Assembly: GCA_015232555.1 (NCBI GenBank)
Contig: JADFZJ010000007.1
Span: forward strand, 1 to 64,000
DNA length: 64,000 bases
DNA from: Desulfamplus sp.
GTDB lineage: Bacteria > Desulfobacterota > Desulfobacteria > Desulfobacterales > Desulfobacteraceae
Direction: 5' to 3'
The notes beneath the pieces were generated by a model. That model saw nothing but the letters and a program-made list of their open reading frames with translations, ran no database searches and was not told where the DNA came from. Numbering within the stretch: the stretch's first letter is position 1; the number at the start of each line of letters is the position of its first letter. Of the stretch, positions 56,602 to 64,000 are shown piece by piece. The position numbers were made by a program, and so were the translations under genes.

Positions 56602-57534
56602 GTGGAAATTGAGCAAGATATAAATAGAAATGAATCCGTTGATGTTAATAATACCCAATCTTCCCTTACAAGTGGGCAGGCAAGTTCTGATTTAATTTCA
56701 CTTAGTAATCTGCTCCGTTTTTTCAGTGCACCTCAGAGATATTTTCTTGAAAACACTCTGGGAATCCACCTCAAAGATCAGGGAGAAACTCTTGATGATT
56801 GTGAACCATTCTGTCTGGATTATCTTGAGAATTATAATCTAAAAGATGAGATGCTAAACCGAATGATAAAAGGAAGCGATATAAAAATAGATACATACAG
56901 AGCTAAAGGTGTGCTTCCACACGGAACAGCAGGGGCAGCTTTCTTTGAGGATACAGTAAACAAAGTCAAAGCCTTTTACACTAAAATAAACCAATATGTT
57001 GCACAGGGTAGATCAGAGTCTATTGAAGTTGATATTACAGGCAATGGCTGGCGGTTAAAGGGTATAGTTGCTGATATATGGGGTGATAGATTGGTAAGAT
57101 TTAGAATTGCATCTGTAAAACCAAAAGATATTTTACGGGCATGGATTATACATCTATCCTGCCTCTGCTCTCCTAAATGCAAGATAGATATAAATAGCAC
57201 ACTACTCATAGGCAGTGATAAGCATTGTTATTTTACAACTCCAGAAGAGCCTCTTGCGATTCTGGATAGCCTCATAAAACTGTATAAACATGGAATTAAG
57301 ACTCCTCTCCGTTTTTTTCCAGCAGCATCAAAGGTTTATGCAGAGGGAAAGGGGATTGAGAAAGCTGAAAAAGAGTTTCAAGGTAATAATATTAGTTATA
57401 CAAGTAATGCTGAAGGTCAATCAGAAGAGGTAAAGCTTTGTTTTAGACACCTTGAGACACCATTGGACAATGAGTTCTGTTCACTATCTAATTCTGTTTG
57501 GCTGCCAGTGATTGAGCATTTAGAATGCAACTAA
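56602..57534 (+). CDS. Stand-alone RecC C-terminal domain protein (probably a truncated recC)
   Basis: 310 residues from GTG 56602. It begins with about 30 polar residues, then ISLSNLLRFFSAPQRYFLEN, DCEPFCLDYLENYNLKDEML, KGVLPHGTAGAAFFED, VDITGNGWRLKGIVADIWGD and LRAWIIHLSCL, which follow the order of the last third of E. coli RecC (ISLDDLLRFFRHPVRAWF, EPFILDGLSRYQIN, AAGDLPYGAFGEIFWE). RecC is about 1120 residues and part of the RecBCD nuclease/helicase; the helicase-like N-terminal two thirds are missing here, and no recB or recD is adjacent. It has a usable ribosome site, so it may be expressed. It is either a remnant or a separate protein reusing the RecB-contacting nuclease-like domain. 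Confidence 0.8.
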   Translation: MEIEQDINRNESVDVNNTQSSLTSGQASSDLISLSNLLRFFSAPQRYFLENTLGIHLKDQGETLDDCEPFCLDYLENYNLKDEMLNRMIKGSDIKIDTYRAKGVLPHGTAGAAFFEDTVNKVKAFYTKINQYVAQGRSESIEVDITGNGWRLKGIVADIWGDRLVRFRIASVKPKDILRAWIIHLSCLCSPKCKIDINSTLLIGSDKHCYFTTPEEPLAILDSLIKLYKHGIKTPLRFFPAASKVYAEGKGIEKAEKEFQGNNISYTSNAEGQSEEVKLCFRHLETPLDNEFCSLSNSVWLPVIEHLECN

Positions 57535-57536
57535 CA

Positions 57537-57591
57537 AAACATAAGCAGCTTCGTTGCAATTATTGTTGGATTGAAATTTCTGAATAATAAA
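57537..57591 (+). repeat. Dispersed repeat family A, copy 5
   Basis: AAACATAAGCAGCTTCGTTG then CAATTATTGTTGGATTGAAA then TTTCTGAATAATAAA. Closest to the family consensus; it ends 17 bp before the cobU ATG. Confidence 0.9.
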
Positions 57592-57608
57592 ATAGGAACA
57601 CCTTGATT

Positions 57609-58181
57609 ATGAACAATAAAATTACCCTTGTAATTGGCGGATGTAGAAGCGGCAAAAGCAGCCATGCCCTATATCTTGCCAATCAGATTGCACAAAACAA
57701 AAAACAGATAGAATGCAATAATAAGAGTCTATCCAGTAGAAGAAAAATATTTATGGCAACATCAGTGCCTACAGATAAAGAGATGGATGCCCGCGTGATA
57801 AAACACCAAAAAGAGCGGGGAGATGATTGGATTACTGCTGAAGTGCCAGTTGAAGTTCCATTAAAAATTAAAGAATTCTTTAAATCTGCTGACGTTATTC
57901 TTGTTGACTGCCTCACCTTGTGGGTATCTAACCTTATGTTTAACAACTTTGATGATGATGCAATCTTAAAAATAACCCAAGAGTTCCAAGATTTGCTTAC
58001 AAATTCGACATCACCAATTTTTTTGGTCTCAAACGAGGTTGGAATGGGTGTTGTACCAGAAAACGCTTTAGCACGGCGTTTTAGAGATATGGCAGGCATG
58101 GTCAATCAAAAGATTGCACAGACAGCGGATCAGGTTATCTACACAGTTGCGGGAATTCCCATGACTATAAAAAATCGGTAA
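57609..58181 (+). CDS. cobU: Adenosylcobinamide kinase / adenosylcobinamide-phosphate guanylyltransferase
   Basis: 190 residues from ATG 57609 (a TTG six bases earlier is also possible; AGGA at 57594-57597 fits either). P-loop GGCRSGKSSHA at 10-20, guanylylated-His block IKHQKERGDDW with His66, DCLTLWVSNLMF, SNEVGMGVVPENALARRFRDMAGMVNQ in parts. It activates cobinamide for nucleotide-loop assembly of B12. The His is at 66, not 46 as in Salmonella CobU, because of an N/K/S-rich insertion after the first helix (KKQIECNNKSLSSRRK). No other cob gene is adjacent. Confidence 0.95.
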   Translation: MNNKITLVIGGCRSGKSSHALYLANQIAQNKKQIECNNKSLSSRRKIFMATSVPTDKEMDARVIKHQKERGDDWITAEVPVEVPLKIKEFFKSADVILVDCLTLWVSNLMFNNFDDDAILKITQEFQDLLTNSTSPIFLVSNEVGMGVVPENALARRFRDMAGMVNQKIAQTADQVIYTVAGIPMTIKNR

Positions 58182-58229
58182 CTTCTCAATAAGTCAGGGT
58201 TGATTTTTAAAAATTTTGGAAATATACAC

Positions 58230-58265
58230 TCCAGTGGAGCGGCTATTACCGTCCACTGGATTTTG
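58230..58265. terminator. Terminator between convergent cobU and FapA-like genes
   Basis: TCCAGTGGA (58230-58238) pairs with TCCACTGGA (58252-58260) around a 13-nt loop, followed by TTTTGT on the plus strand. It probably serves cobU; the other side is less T-rich. Confidence 0.75.
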
Positions 58266-58275
58266 TATTAATGGT

Positions 58276-61203
58276 TCATGTCCTATAAACATGAGGTTTA
58301 CCTGCTGCACTCAGAGGCACTACAAGCATTTCATTAAATGGATTATTGGGGTCATTCATATTTACAGTTTGTTGAATTATGGAGTTCTTAATGTTGTTCT
58401 TTACAGTCATGGAACAATTATTACCTGTAATTTGTGTGCCTGCAAAGACGGTTCCATGAACAGTAAGCCCCACACCCTGTTTACTGCTTAACTCTTTTTG
58501 CTCCTGATGCCATTTCTTAAAACCGTTCTTATCTTTTAAAATGCCCTGCATATCTGTTCTGATAGATTTTAGTTTAGCTTTGAGTTCAGAAATTTTTGTC
58601 TGGAGAGTATCATTTTCATCAAACAGGCTATTAATCGTCTCATCCATTTTCAACGCCCTTTTGTCAAGATCAGCCAAAAATTCATCCATCTGTTTTTTGA
58701 CAATAGAACTTGTGGCAAATTTTTTGTCTTCTAATGTCTTTTGTCTTTCGACTGCAAGCCTCTCTTGAAGTCTGGAAAGTTCCGACAGATCGTTCAACTG
58801 CCTCAAGCTCTGATGTTGATATTGCTTTTCCACAGCTTCAAGTTTGACTATATTCTCTTTATGGCGGTTAATGTTTTCATCAAAAGCCTTAATAATATCT
58901 CTTGCATGGTCATCAGCCCCAGGAAACAGACGGCAGGGAGGAGATACCTCGCTGCCGATATTCATCGCCTCTATCCCTTTTGCCGCATAAATTGTAGATG
59001 CCACAATTCTTCCCCGCGGCACAATAACCTTACCGCTTGTAATAATTGTGCAGTCAATTATCTCTTTTTGTACCACAACATCACCAAGTGCAATAACTTT
59101 GCTCTTTTTTATTGTTTGGGCTGTTAAAAGAACCCCCGTTTTAATCAGCGAGCCGTTGATATTATTTTTAACAGATAAACTGTTGCTGATATTTACATCA
59201 GCCTCATCAATATCGTTTACTGTAAGATTTCCTCCAGTTACGCTAAATCCTGGAAGTATGCTTCCATGAATAATGATATCTCCACTAAACTTTACGTTTC
59301 CAGTTCTAAAATCAACGTTTCCCTTAATGATCTTTTCTGGAAAAACACTTATCTTACCAGTAAGGCTGATATCTGGTCTGCCATTTGCGGCTGCAACAGC
59401 TTTTAATCCATCTTTTGATATCTCTACGCCTTGTCCGCAATCAAGATTCACATCAGTCGGAGTTGGAACTGTAATCTCTGTTCCCCTGACCGTAATCCCG
59501 TTAATTGGTAGTATAGGGGGAATCTTTTCAGCTAAAATCGTCCCTTGTGTTACATTAGGAATCTCTCCTCTATCCCTGTAATCAAATCTGCCAGACGCAA
59601 GCTCTTTGCCAAAATGGCTGTTTTCACTCTCAAACAGATATTTTATAACTCCATTACGACCGCTCTTTGCCGGCTTTCCTCTTGCAATTATAAACTTATC
59701 TTTTTTTGATGCTACTTGACGAAGAAACAGCTCAATTGATACATCATCAACAAGTCCATAAACTATCTGATGTTTAATGCCAAGCGTCTTTTTTAGAGCT
59801 TCTACACTCATATTTTTTGGCATATCACCAGCAAGCCTTATAGTTGCGTCCAAGCCATCTTCTGATACAGATATCTCAAATGGTTCTCTTTTATCTGTTG
59901 AAATTATATTTCCAATTGAATCTGCATGATCTGTCTGCTCTTGCTTTTGTGTTGAAGTATGTTGTTGATGGGGCTGTGCAATAGAATTGCTAATATCATC
60001 TGCTTGAGTTTGTGAGATTATAGAGCGTTCAACTAAAATATCTTTAATTAACCTTAGCTGAAATGTCTTTGTAAAATGGAGCATTTGAAATTCAAGAGCA
60101 TTTAATATTTCAGATTCAGTTGAAAAATTTCTGTTAATAACTGCTTTGGAAAATATTTTATCAAGAGCACGCTGTCTTAAAAAACTCTTTTTCTTCCGTT
60201 TGAGTATAAGTTCGTTGCTTCTATCGCTAATACCTACACCTACTACGCCATCTTCTATGTTATCGTTTGGCAAGGAAGCCGTTTCATTGCCACCCTCAGA
60301 GGCAAGCATCTCTCTTTCTGAGTATATCTGATCAATTATAATGGACTCTTTCTGCTCTTCTGTAATTATCTTTTCTGCAACAAGAATATCACCAAGAAGG
60401 CGGCAGGTAGTTGTGTTGTTGAACTCTTGAGCCTGAATCTGAAGCCCTCGTTCAATATCAAACTGTGTGACTCCAAAGTTCTGAATAGCTGTTTTGGCAA
60501 AAGTTTTACCCATTCTTCTACGGGTAACAGCAACAATTTTGCTCATATCCTCTGATGATATGAGATTTTTTTCAAACAAGATATTTTCAAGAGAGACATT
60601 TCTTCCAGATTGGCGGGCGATCTGCATGGCAGTGAGTGAGCTATCGAGCTGATCTTGTGTAATAAACCCATGATGAAGAGCTACTCTTCCTAAAAATAGA
60701 TCTTTTCTATGCTCTTCAAACTTTTGGATCTCCATATCCATTCTGTTTATCTCTGGAAGTTCAGATTCGGCAGGACGAGAAATTGCAAGTTCACGTACCT
60801 TGTCAGGAGATTCAAGTGCCTGACTGATCATAATAATAAGCTCGTCACTGTTCCATGGTTTAGTAAGATATCTGTGAGTAACTCCCTGATTGATTGATTG
60901 TAAAATATCATCTCTATCTGCATATCCAGACAGAATAAATCTCATGGCATTAGGAAGCATGTTTACAGTCTTTTCTAAAAACTGTGTGCCAGTCATATTT
61001 GGCATTCTCTGATCAGAGATTATTAAAAAGATATTTTTTCGCTCCTCTTCAATCGATTGATTATTTTTTTTAATAATCTCAAGTGCATCATCTCCTCCTG
61101 AAGCAGATAAGATATGATATGGTTCTGGCAATAGAAGTCTTTTTAAGGATTTTATGATAGATTCCTGATCATCAACAATTATTATGGTATTTTTTTCTTC
61201 CAT
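58276..61203 (-). CDS. Receiver - MshEN-like repeats - FapA (DUF342) protein
   Basis: 975 residues. Receiver 1 to about 130 (IIIVDDQES, Asp64 in LIISDQRMPNMTG, conserved YLTKPW). About 165-300 and 335-400: helical repeats of the MshEN/T2SSE-N type (LGRVALHHGFITQDQLDSSL, LLGDILVAEKIITEEQ). About 440-760: FapA N-terminal domain and DUF342 beta-helix (GDMPKNMSVEALKK, GQGVEISKDGLKAVAAANGR, ISLTGKISVFPEKIIKGNVD). About 766-905: coiled coil. FapA family proteins (flagellar assembly protein A) affect motility and polarity; the polymerizing right-handed helix resembles bactofilins. A receiver at the N-terminus puts it under two-component control. A full paralogue lies directly upstream. Confidence 0.88.
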   Translation of the reverse strand: MEEKNTIIIVDDQESIIKSLKRLLLPEPYHILSASGGDDALEIIKKNNQSIEEERKNIFLIISDQRMPNMTGTQFLEKTVNMLPNAMRFILSGYADRDDILQSINQGVTHRYLTKPWNSDELIIMISQALESPDKVRELAISRPAESELPEINRMDMEIQKFEEHRKDLFLGRVALHHGFITQDQLDSSLTAMQIARQSGRNVSLENILFEKNLISSEDMSKIVAVTRRRMGKTFAKTAIQNFGVTQFDIERGLQIQAQEFNNTTTCRLLGDILVAEKIITEEQKESIIIDQIYSEREMLASEGGNETASLPNDNIEDGVVGVGISDRSNELILKRKKKSFLRQRALDKIFSKAVINRNFSTESEILNALEFQMLHFTKTFQLRLIKDILVERSIISQTQADDISNSIAQPHQQHTSTQKQEQTDHADSIGNIISTDKREPFEISVSEDGLDATIRLAGDMPKNMSVEALKKTLGIKHQIVYGLVDDVSIELFLRQVASKKDKFIIARGKPAKSGRNGVIKYLFESENSHFGKELASGRFDYRDRGEIPNVTQGTILAEKIPPILPINGITVRGTEITVPTPTDVNLDCGQGVEISKDGLKAVAAANGRPDISLTGKISVFPEKIIKGNVDFRTGNVKFSGDIIIHGSILPGFSVTGGNLTVNDIDEADVNISNSLSVKNNINGSLIKTGVLLTAQTIKKSKVIALGDVVVQKEIIDCTIITSGKVIVPRGRIVASTIYAAKGIEAMNIGSEVSPPCRLFPGADDHARDIIKAFDENINRHKENIVKLEAVEKQYQHQSLRQLNDLSELSRLQERLAVERQKTLEDKKFATSSIVKKQMDEFLADLDKRALKMDETINSLFDENDTLQTKISELKAKLKSIRTDMQGILKDKNGFKKWHQEQKELSSKQGVGLTVHGTVFAGTQITGNNCSMTVKNNIKNSIIQQTVNMNDPNNPFNEMLVVPLSAAGKPHVYRT

Positions 61204-61261
61204 ATTTTTTCCTTAAATTCAGTTAAATTCCACTGACCACATCAAATTATTTGATAAAATT

Positions 61262-61378
61262 GATTTGCAGGATTTTCACTGTTAATCATGTGTTTCTGTA
61301 AACATGAGCCTGATTTGTCTTTGCACTGAGCGGGTCTATCCTCATCTCATAGAATGGATTTGCAGGATTTTCACTGTT
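61262..61378. repeat. 22-bp direct repeat around the end of the second FapA-like gene
   Basis: GATTTGCAGGATTTTCACTG plus TT occurs at 61262-61283 (just past the stop codon) and at 61357-61378 (inside the gene's last 35 codons). It suggests a local duplication of the 3' end. Confidence 0.85.
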
Positions 61379-64000
61379 CATAACCTGATGGATTGTAGAA
61401 TTTTTAATAGAGTTTTTCAGCGTAACAGAACAGTTGCTGCTTGTGATTTGAGTTCTGGCAAATATTGTTCCTTGGACAACAACAGCAACAGAACCCTCTT
61501 TGCGAGTATCCTCTTTTTGAGCCTTGAACCATGTTTCAAATGTGTTTTTCTCTTTAAGAACTGCCTGTATCTGACTCTGCAGCTCTTTTATTCTTGCTTT
61601 TGTTTCATTAGCTCTATTTTCTGTATTATCATGTTCATCAAACAGTCTATTTACGGTTTCATCTGCCCTTAATATTTTTTTATCAATATCTGCTATGGAT
61701 TCAGCCATCTGTTTTTTTACAGCTTCGTTTGTCACACTCTTTATCTGATTTAAAATATTTTTTTTGTTTATTGCAAGCTGCTCTTGCACTTTAGATAGTT
61801 CTGATAAATTATTCAACTGATTCCAGCTCTGCTGTTCATATTGCTCTTTAGATGCCTCAAATTTTACTAATTGCTCTTTTTTAGAATCAATTTTATCATT
61901 AAACTGCTTGATAATATCAAGTGCATGATCATCAACACCAGGAAAAAGATGACATGGAGAGGAGACATCACTTCCGATATTCATAGCTTCGATCCCTTTT
62001 GCAGCACGAATCTGGCTTGCCACAATTCTGCCTCGAGGCACTTTTACTTTACCGCTCGTTATAATGATACAGTCGATAATCTCTTTTTGTACTACAACAT
62101 CACCTTGTGCAATAACTGTGCATTTTTTCAATATTTGGGCTGTAACTGTTCCGCCTGTTTTGATTTTGGAATCATTCGCACCGCTTTTGACAACAAGAGT
62201 GTTTTTAATATTAACCTCAGCCTCCTCAATATCACTGACAGTAAGGTTATTAGCGGCTACGCTGAACCCCGCCAGTATATTACCCTTTACAGTTACATCT
62301 CCGTTGAATTTGACATTGCCTGTTTTAAAATCAACATCCCCCTTGATTAACAGTTCAGGCAGTACGCTTATTTTACCTGTAAGTGAGATATCTGGGCGAC
62401 CATTAGCCGTGGCAATTACCTTTAAGCCGTCTTTGGATACCTCAGCTCCTTTTCCACAGTCAAGAAGAGCGTCAACCGAAGCAAAAGCCTCAATTTCAGT
62501 GCCCCGTACAGTAACACCATTGACTCCTGATATAAGTGGAATTTTTTCAGCCAAAATTGCCCCTTGTTCAACCATGGGCATCTCCCCTCTTTCACGATAA
62601 TCAAATTGTCCTGAATCAAGCTCTTTACCAAAATCAGCATTATGATTTTCAAAAAAATATTTAATTGAGGCATTGCGTCCAAATTTTACAGGCTTGCCTT
62701 TTGCAATAGTAAAACTATTATGAGACGTTGATTTATCTTTACAGGTACGTAAGAAAAGTTCAATTGATAGATCATCAGCTAAACCGTAACTTATCTGATT
62801 TTCGGCAACAAGTTTTTTCAATTTTTCTGCTGTCATATCTTCAGACAGATCACCACTAATATTTATTGATGCCTCCATCTCATCATCACTTAAGGTTAAT
62901 TCAAATACCCCGTTCTGACCAATTGTTATGGTATTTTTCTGCTTCCCCCTCGTTGGTTCTTCAGATGCCCTTTGGGATTCAATAGCACTCTCTTTTTTCT
63001 TTTCACTCTTTAGGGAACTCGGCGGTTCATCTTTGTTTTGTAATGGTGTTTTATCTGTTTGAGTCTGAATATGTTGAGATGTTTGATGAGCCGTATCTCC
63101 TGAGATCAAGGTAGCAATGTCGTAAGATTGTGCTGGTGAAATTATGGCTCGTTCAAGCAAGATATCCTTGATTAGCTTGATTTCAAATGTTTTCGTAAAG
63201 TGGAGAAGCTGCTCTTCAAGGGCTTTGAGCACCTCTGATTCTGTTACAAAGTTCTTTTTTATAGCAGATTTACAGAATATCTTATCAAGAGCACGCTGCC
63301 TGAAAAATTTTTTTTTCCTTTGATTCAGTATGAGCTTCTCATTTACCTTATTAGCTATAACACTTTCACCCCCTGATGTATCAGTACTCACATCTTTTTG
63401 CGATTGAGAGGGCATATTACTATCAGAGCCTAACATCTCTCTTTCCGAGTATGTCATATCAATTACAATAGAATCTTTCTGATCCTCTGTAAGTATTTTC
63501 TCTGCAACAAGAATATCCCCAAGAAGACGGCAGGTGGTGGTGTTACTGAATTCTTTTGCCTGAATAGCAAAGCACCTGTCAATATCTTCTAACTTAACGC
63601 CATAATCTTTTATTGCAATAGAGCCGAACGATTTCCCAAGTTTTCTGCGTGTGGCTGCAACGAGTTTTCCTATAGCATCTGATGAGATAAAACCCTTCTC
63701 AAACAGTATGTTTTCAAGAGAGACATTTCTTCCAGCCTGACGTTCAATCTGCATTGCGGTCATTGATGCTTCCAACTGCTTTTGATCAATGAATCCATGA
63801 TGAACTGCCATTCTTCCAAGCGAGCGGTCCTTGCTGCGTTGATCAAATTCTCTTATCTCCCGCTCCATGATATTAGACTCCTGCTCTCGGAAAGCCCCAT
63901 CATTGGGATAATTTGAAGTTATAAGACTTCTTATCTTATCAGGAGATTTAAATGCCTGATTAATGAGAAACAAAAGTTCATCATTTTTCCATGGCTTGGT
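61286..64000 (-). CDS. Receiver - MshEN-like repeats - FapA (DUF342) protein, 5'-truncated by window edge
   Basis: Paralogue of 58276-61203, 904 residues visible. The frame stays open to the right edge, where TKPWKNDELLFLINQAFKSP is the last part of a receiver domain, so the TTG at 63973 is internal and about 100 N-terminal residues are outside. Then come MshEN-like repeats (LGRMAVHHGFIDQKQLEASM, LLGDILVAEKILTEDQ), a longer K/E/S/Q-rich linker, the FapA/DUF342 region (GDLSEDMTAEKLKK, GKGAEVSKDGLKVIATANGR, VPRGRIVASQIRAAKGIEAM) and a coiled coil near the C-terminus. Both proteins end alike (NPFNEM..PLSAAGKPHVYR versus NPFYEM..PLSAKTNQAHVYR), proving recent common origin. The gap between them is 82 bp. 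Confidence 0.88.
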   Translation of the reverse strand, partial: TKPWKNDELLFLINQAFKSPDKIRSLITSNYPNDGAFREQESNIMEREIREFDQRSKDRSLGRMAVHHGFIDQKQLEASMTAMQIERQAGRNVSLENILFEKGFISSDAIGKLVAATRRKLGKSFGSIAIKDYGVKLEDIDRCFAIQAKEFSNTTTCRLLGDILVAEKILTEDQKDSIVIDMTYSEREMLGSDSNMPSQSQKDVSTDTSGGESVIANKVNEKLILNQRKKKFFRQRALDKIFCKSAIKKNFVTESEVLKALEEQLLHFTKTFEIKLIKDILLERAIISPAQSYDIATLISGDTAHQTSQHIQTQTDKTPLQNKDEPPSSLKSEKKKESAIESQRASEEPTRGKQKNTITIGQNGVFELTLSDDEMEASINISGDLSEDMTAEKLKKLVAENQISYGLADDLSIELFLRTCKDKSTSHNSFTIAKGKPVKFGRNASIKYFFENHNADFGKELDSGQFDYRERGEMPMVEQGAILAEKIPLISGVNGVTVRGTEIEAFASVDALLDCGKGAEVSKDGLKVIATANGRPDISLTGKISVLPELLIKGDVDFKTGNVKFNGDVTVKGNILAGFSVAANNLTVSDIEEAEVNIKNTLVVKSGANDSKIKTGGTVTAQILKKCTVIAQGDVVVQKEIIDCIIITSGKVKVPRGRIVASQIRAAKGIEAMNIGSDVSSPCHLFPGVDDHALDIIKQFNDKIDSKKEQLVKFEASKEQYEQQSWNQLNNLSELSKVQEQLAINKKNILNQIKSVTNEAVKKQMAESIADIDKKILRADETVNRLFDEHDNTENRANETKARIKELQSQIQAVLKEKNTFETWFKAQKEDTRKEGSVAVVVQGTIFARTQITSSNCSVTLKNSIKNSTIHQVMNSENPANPFYEMRIDPLSAKTNQAHVYRNT

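Noticed and set aside
63971..63973. TTG start for the last FapA-like gene
   Set aside because: The frame continues to the edge with receiver-domain sequence (TKPWKNDELL), so the true start is outside.
1..64000. In-frame TGA selenocysteine codons, prompted by selA
   Set aside because: None of the recognized genes is interrupted by a TGA within a conserved domain. A systematic SECIS search was not possible here.
1..64000. tRNA, rRNA, CRISPR arrays, prophage
   Set aside because: No cloverleaf-like segments, regularly spaced repeats, or phage structural genes were recognized on either strand.

Overview
The window (64 kb, AT-rich, two short contacts with the window edges) looks like the chromosome of a motile, Gram-negative anaerobe, most likely a Desulfobacterota/deltaproteobacterial lineage. 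This is inferred from the content, not from a marker gene: selA (selenocysteine synthesis), a fused CobA-HemD, a RACo-like corrinoid reductive activator, cobU, an unusually dense set of sensor kinases, NtrC-type regulators, a FapA/DUF342 pair and a polar-type flagellin behind a sigma-28 promoter. No rRNA, tRNA, CRISPR array or intact insertion sequence was seen.

Layout. 1-9.9 kb: metabolic and housekeeping genes on the plus strand: a 5'-truncated Memo-like gene, a CheD-HDOD fusion, selA, a TPR protein, gmhA, a PIN-domain gene with a small partner, an FmdB-type zinc ribbon, hemC and cobA-hemD (tetrapyrrole synthesis). 10.2-29.5 kb: a sensor-kinase array with six histidine kinases in a row, all plus strand, carrying different input modules (Cache/CHASE, REC-PAS, LytS-type 5TM with GAF, periplasmic solute-binding domains, NtrY-type) on related kinase cores. 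It is interrupted only by an Rpn-type nuclease gene and by an ASKHA corrinoid-activator gene that lacks the usual ferredoxin domain. 29.5-36.1 kb, minus strand: ktrA and ktrB (potassium uptake), a HAMP histidine kinase, an NtrC-type regulator and a 3-hydroxyisobutyrate-dehydrogenase-like gene.

36.5-44.8 kb: a small conserved protein, an HDOD protein, a class III nucleotide cyclase, a sigma-54 activator (minus strand) and an 800-residue flagellin whose middle is built of hexapeptide-like repeats. 45-52 kb: an IS630 transposase remnant, then GntR regulator, proline racemase/hydroxyproline epimerase, a second FmdB zinc ribbon, citrate synthase and an ABC exporter pair. 52-58.2 kb: a secreted Cache protein, a chemoreceptor, a PilZ protein, a family 3 solute-binding protein, a stand-alone RecC C-terminal domain and cobU. 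58.3-64 kb, minus strand: two tandem paralogues that join a response-regulator receiver, MshEN-like helical repeats and a FapA beta-helix; the second runs off the right edge.

Themes. Signal transduction dominates: 7 histidine kinases, 2 sigma-54 activators, cyclase, PilZ, HDOD, CheD, chemoreceptor. Intergenic DNA carries at least four dispersed short repeat families, three of them palindromic and one with hairpin-preserving substitutions. One 216-bp element with 26-bp inverted ends supplies the start of a kinase gene. Many conserved enzymes contain N/S/D-rich insertions absent from their well-studied homologues.
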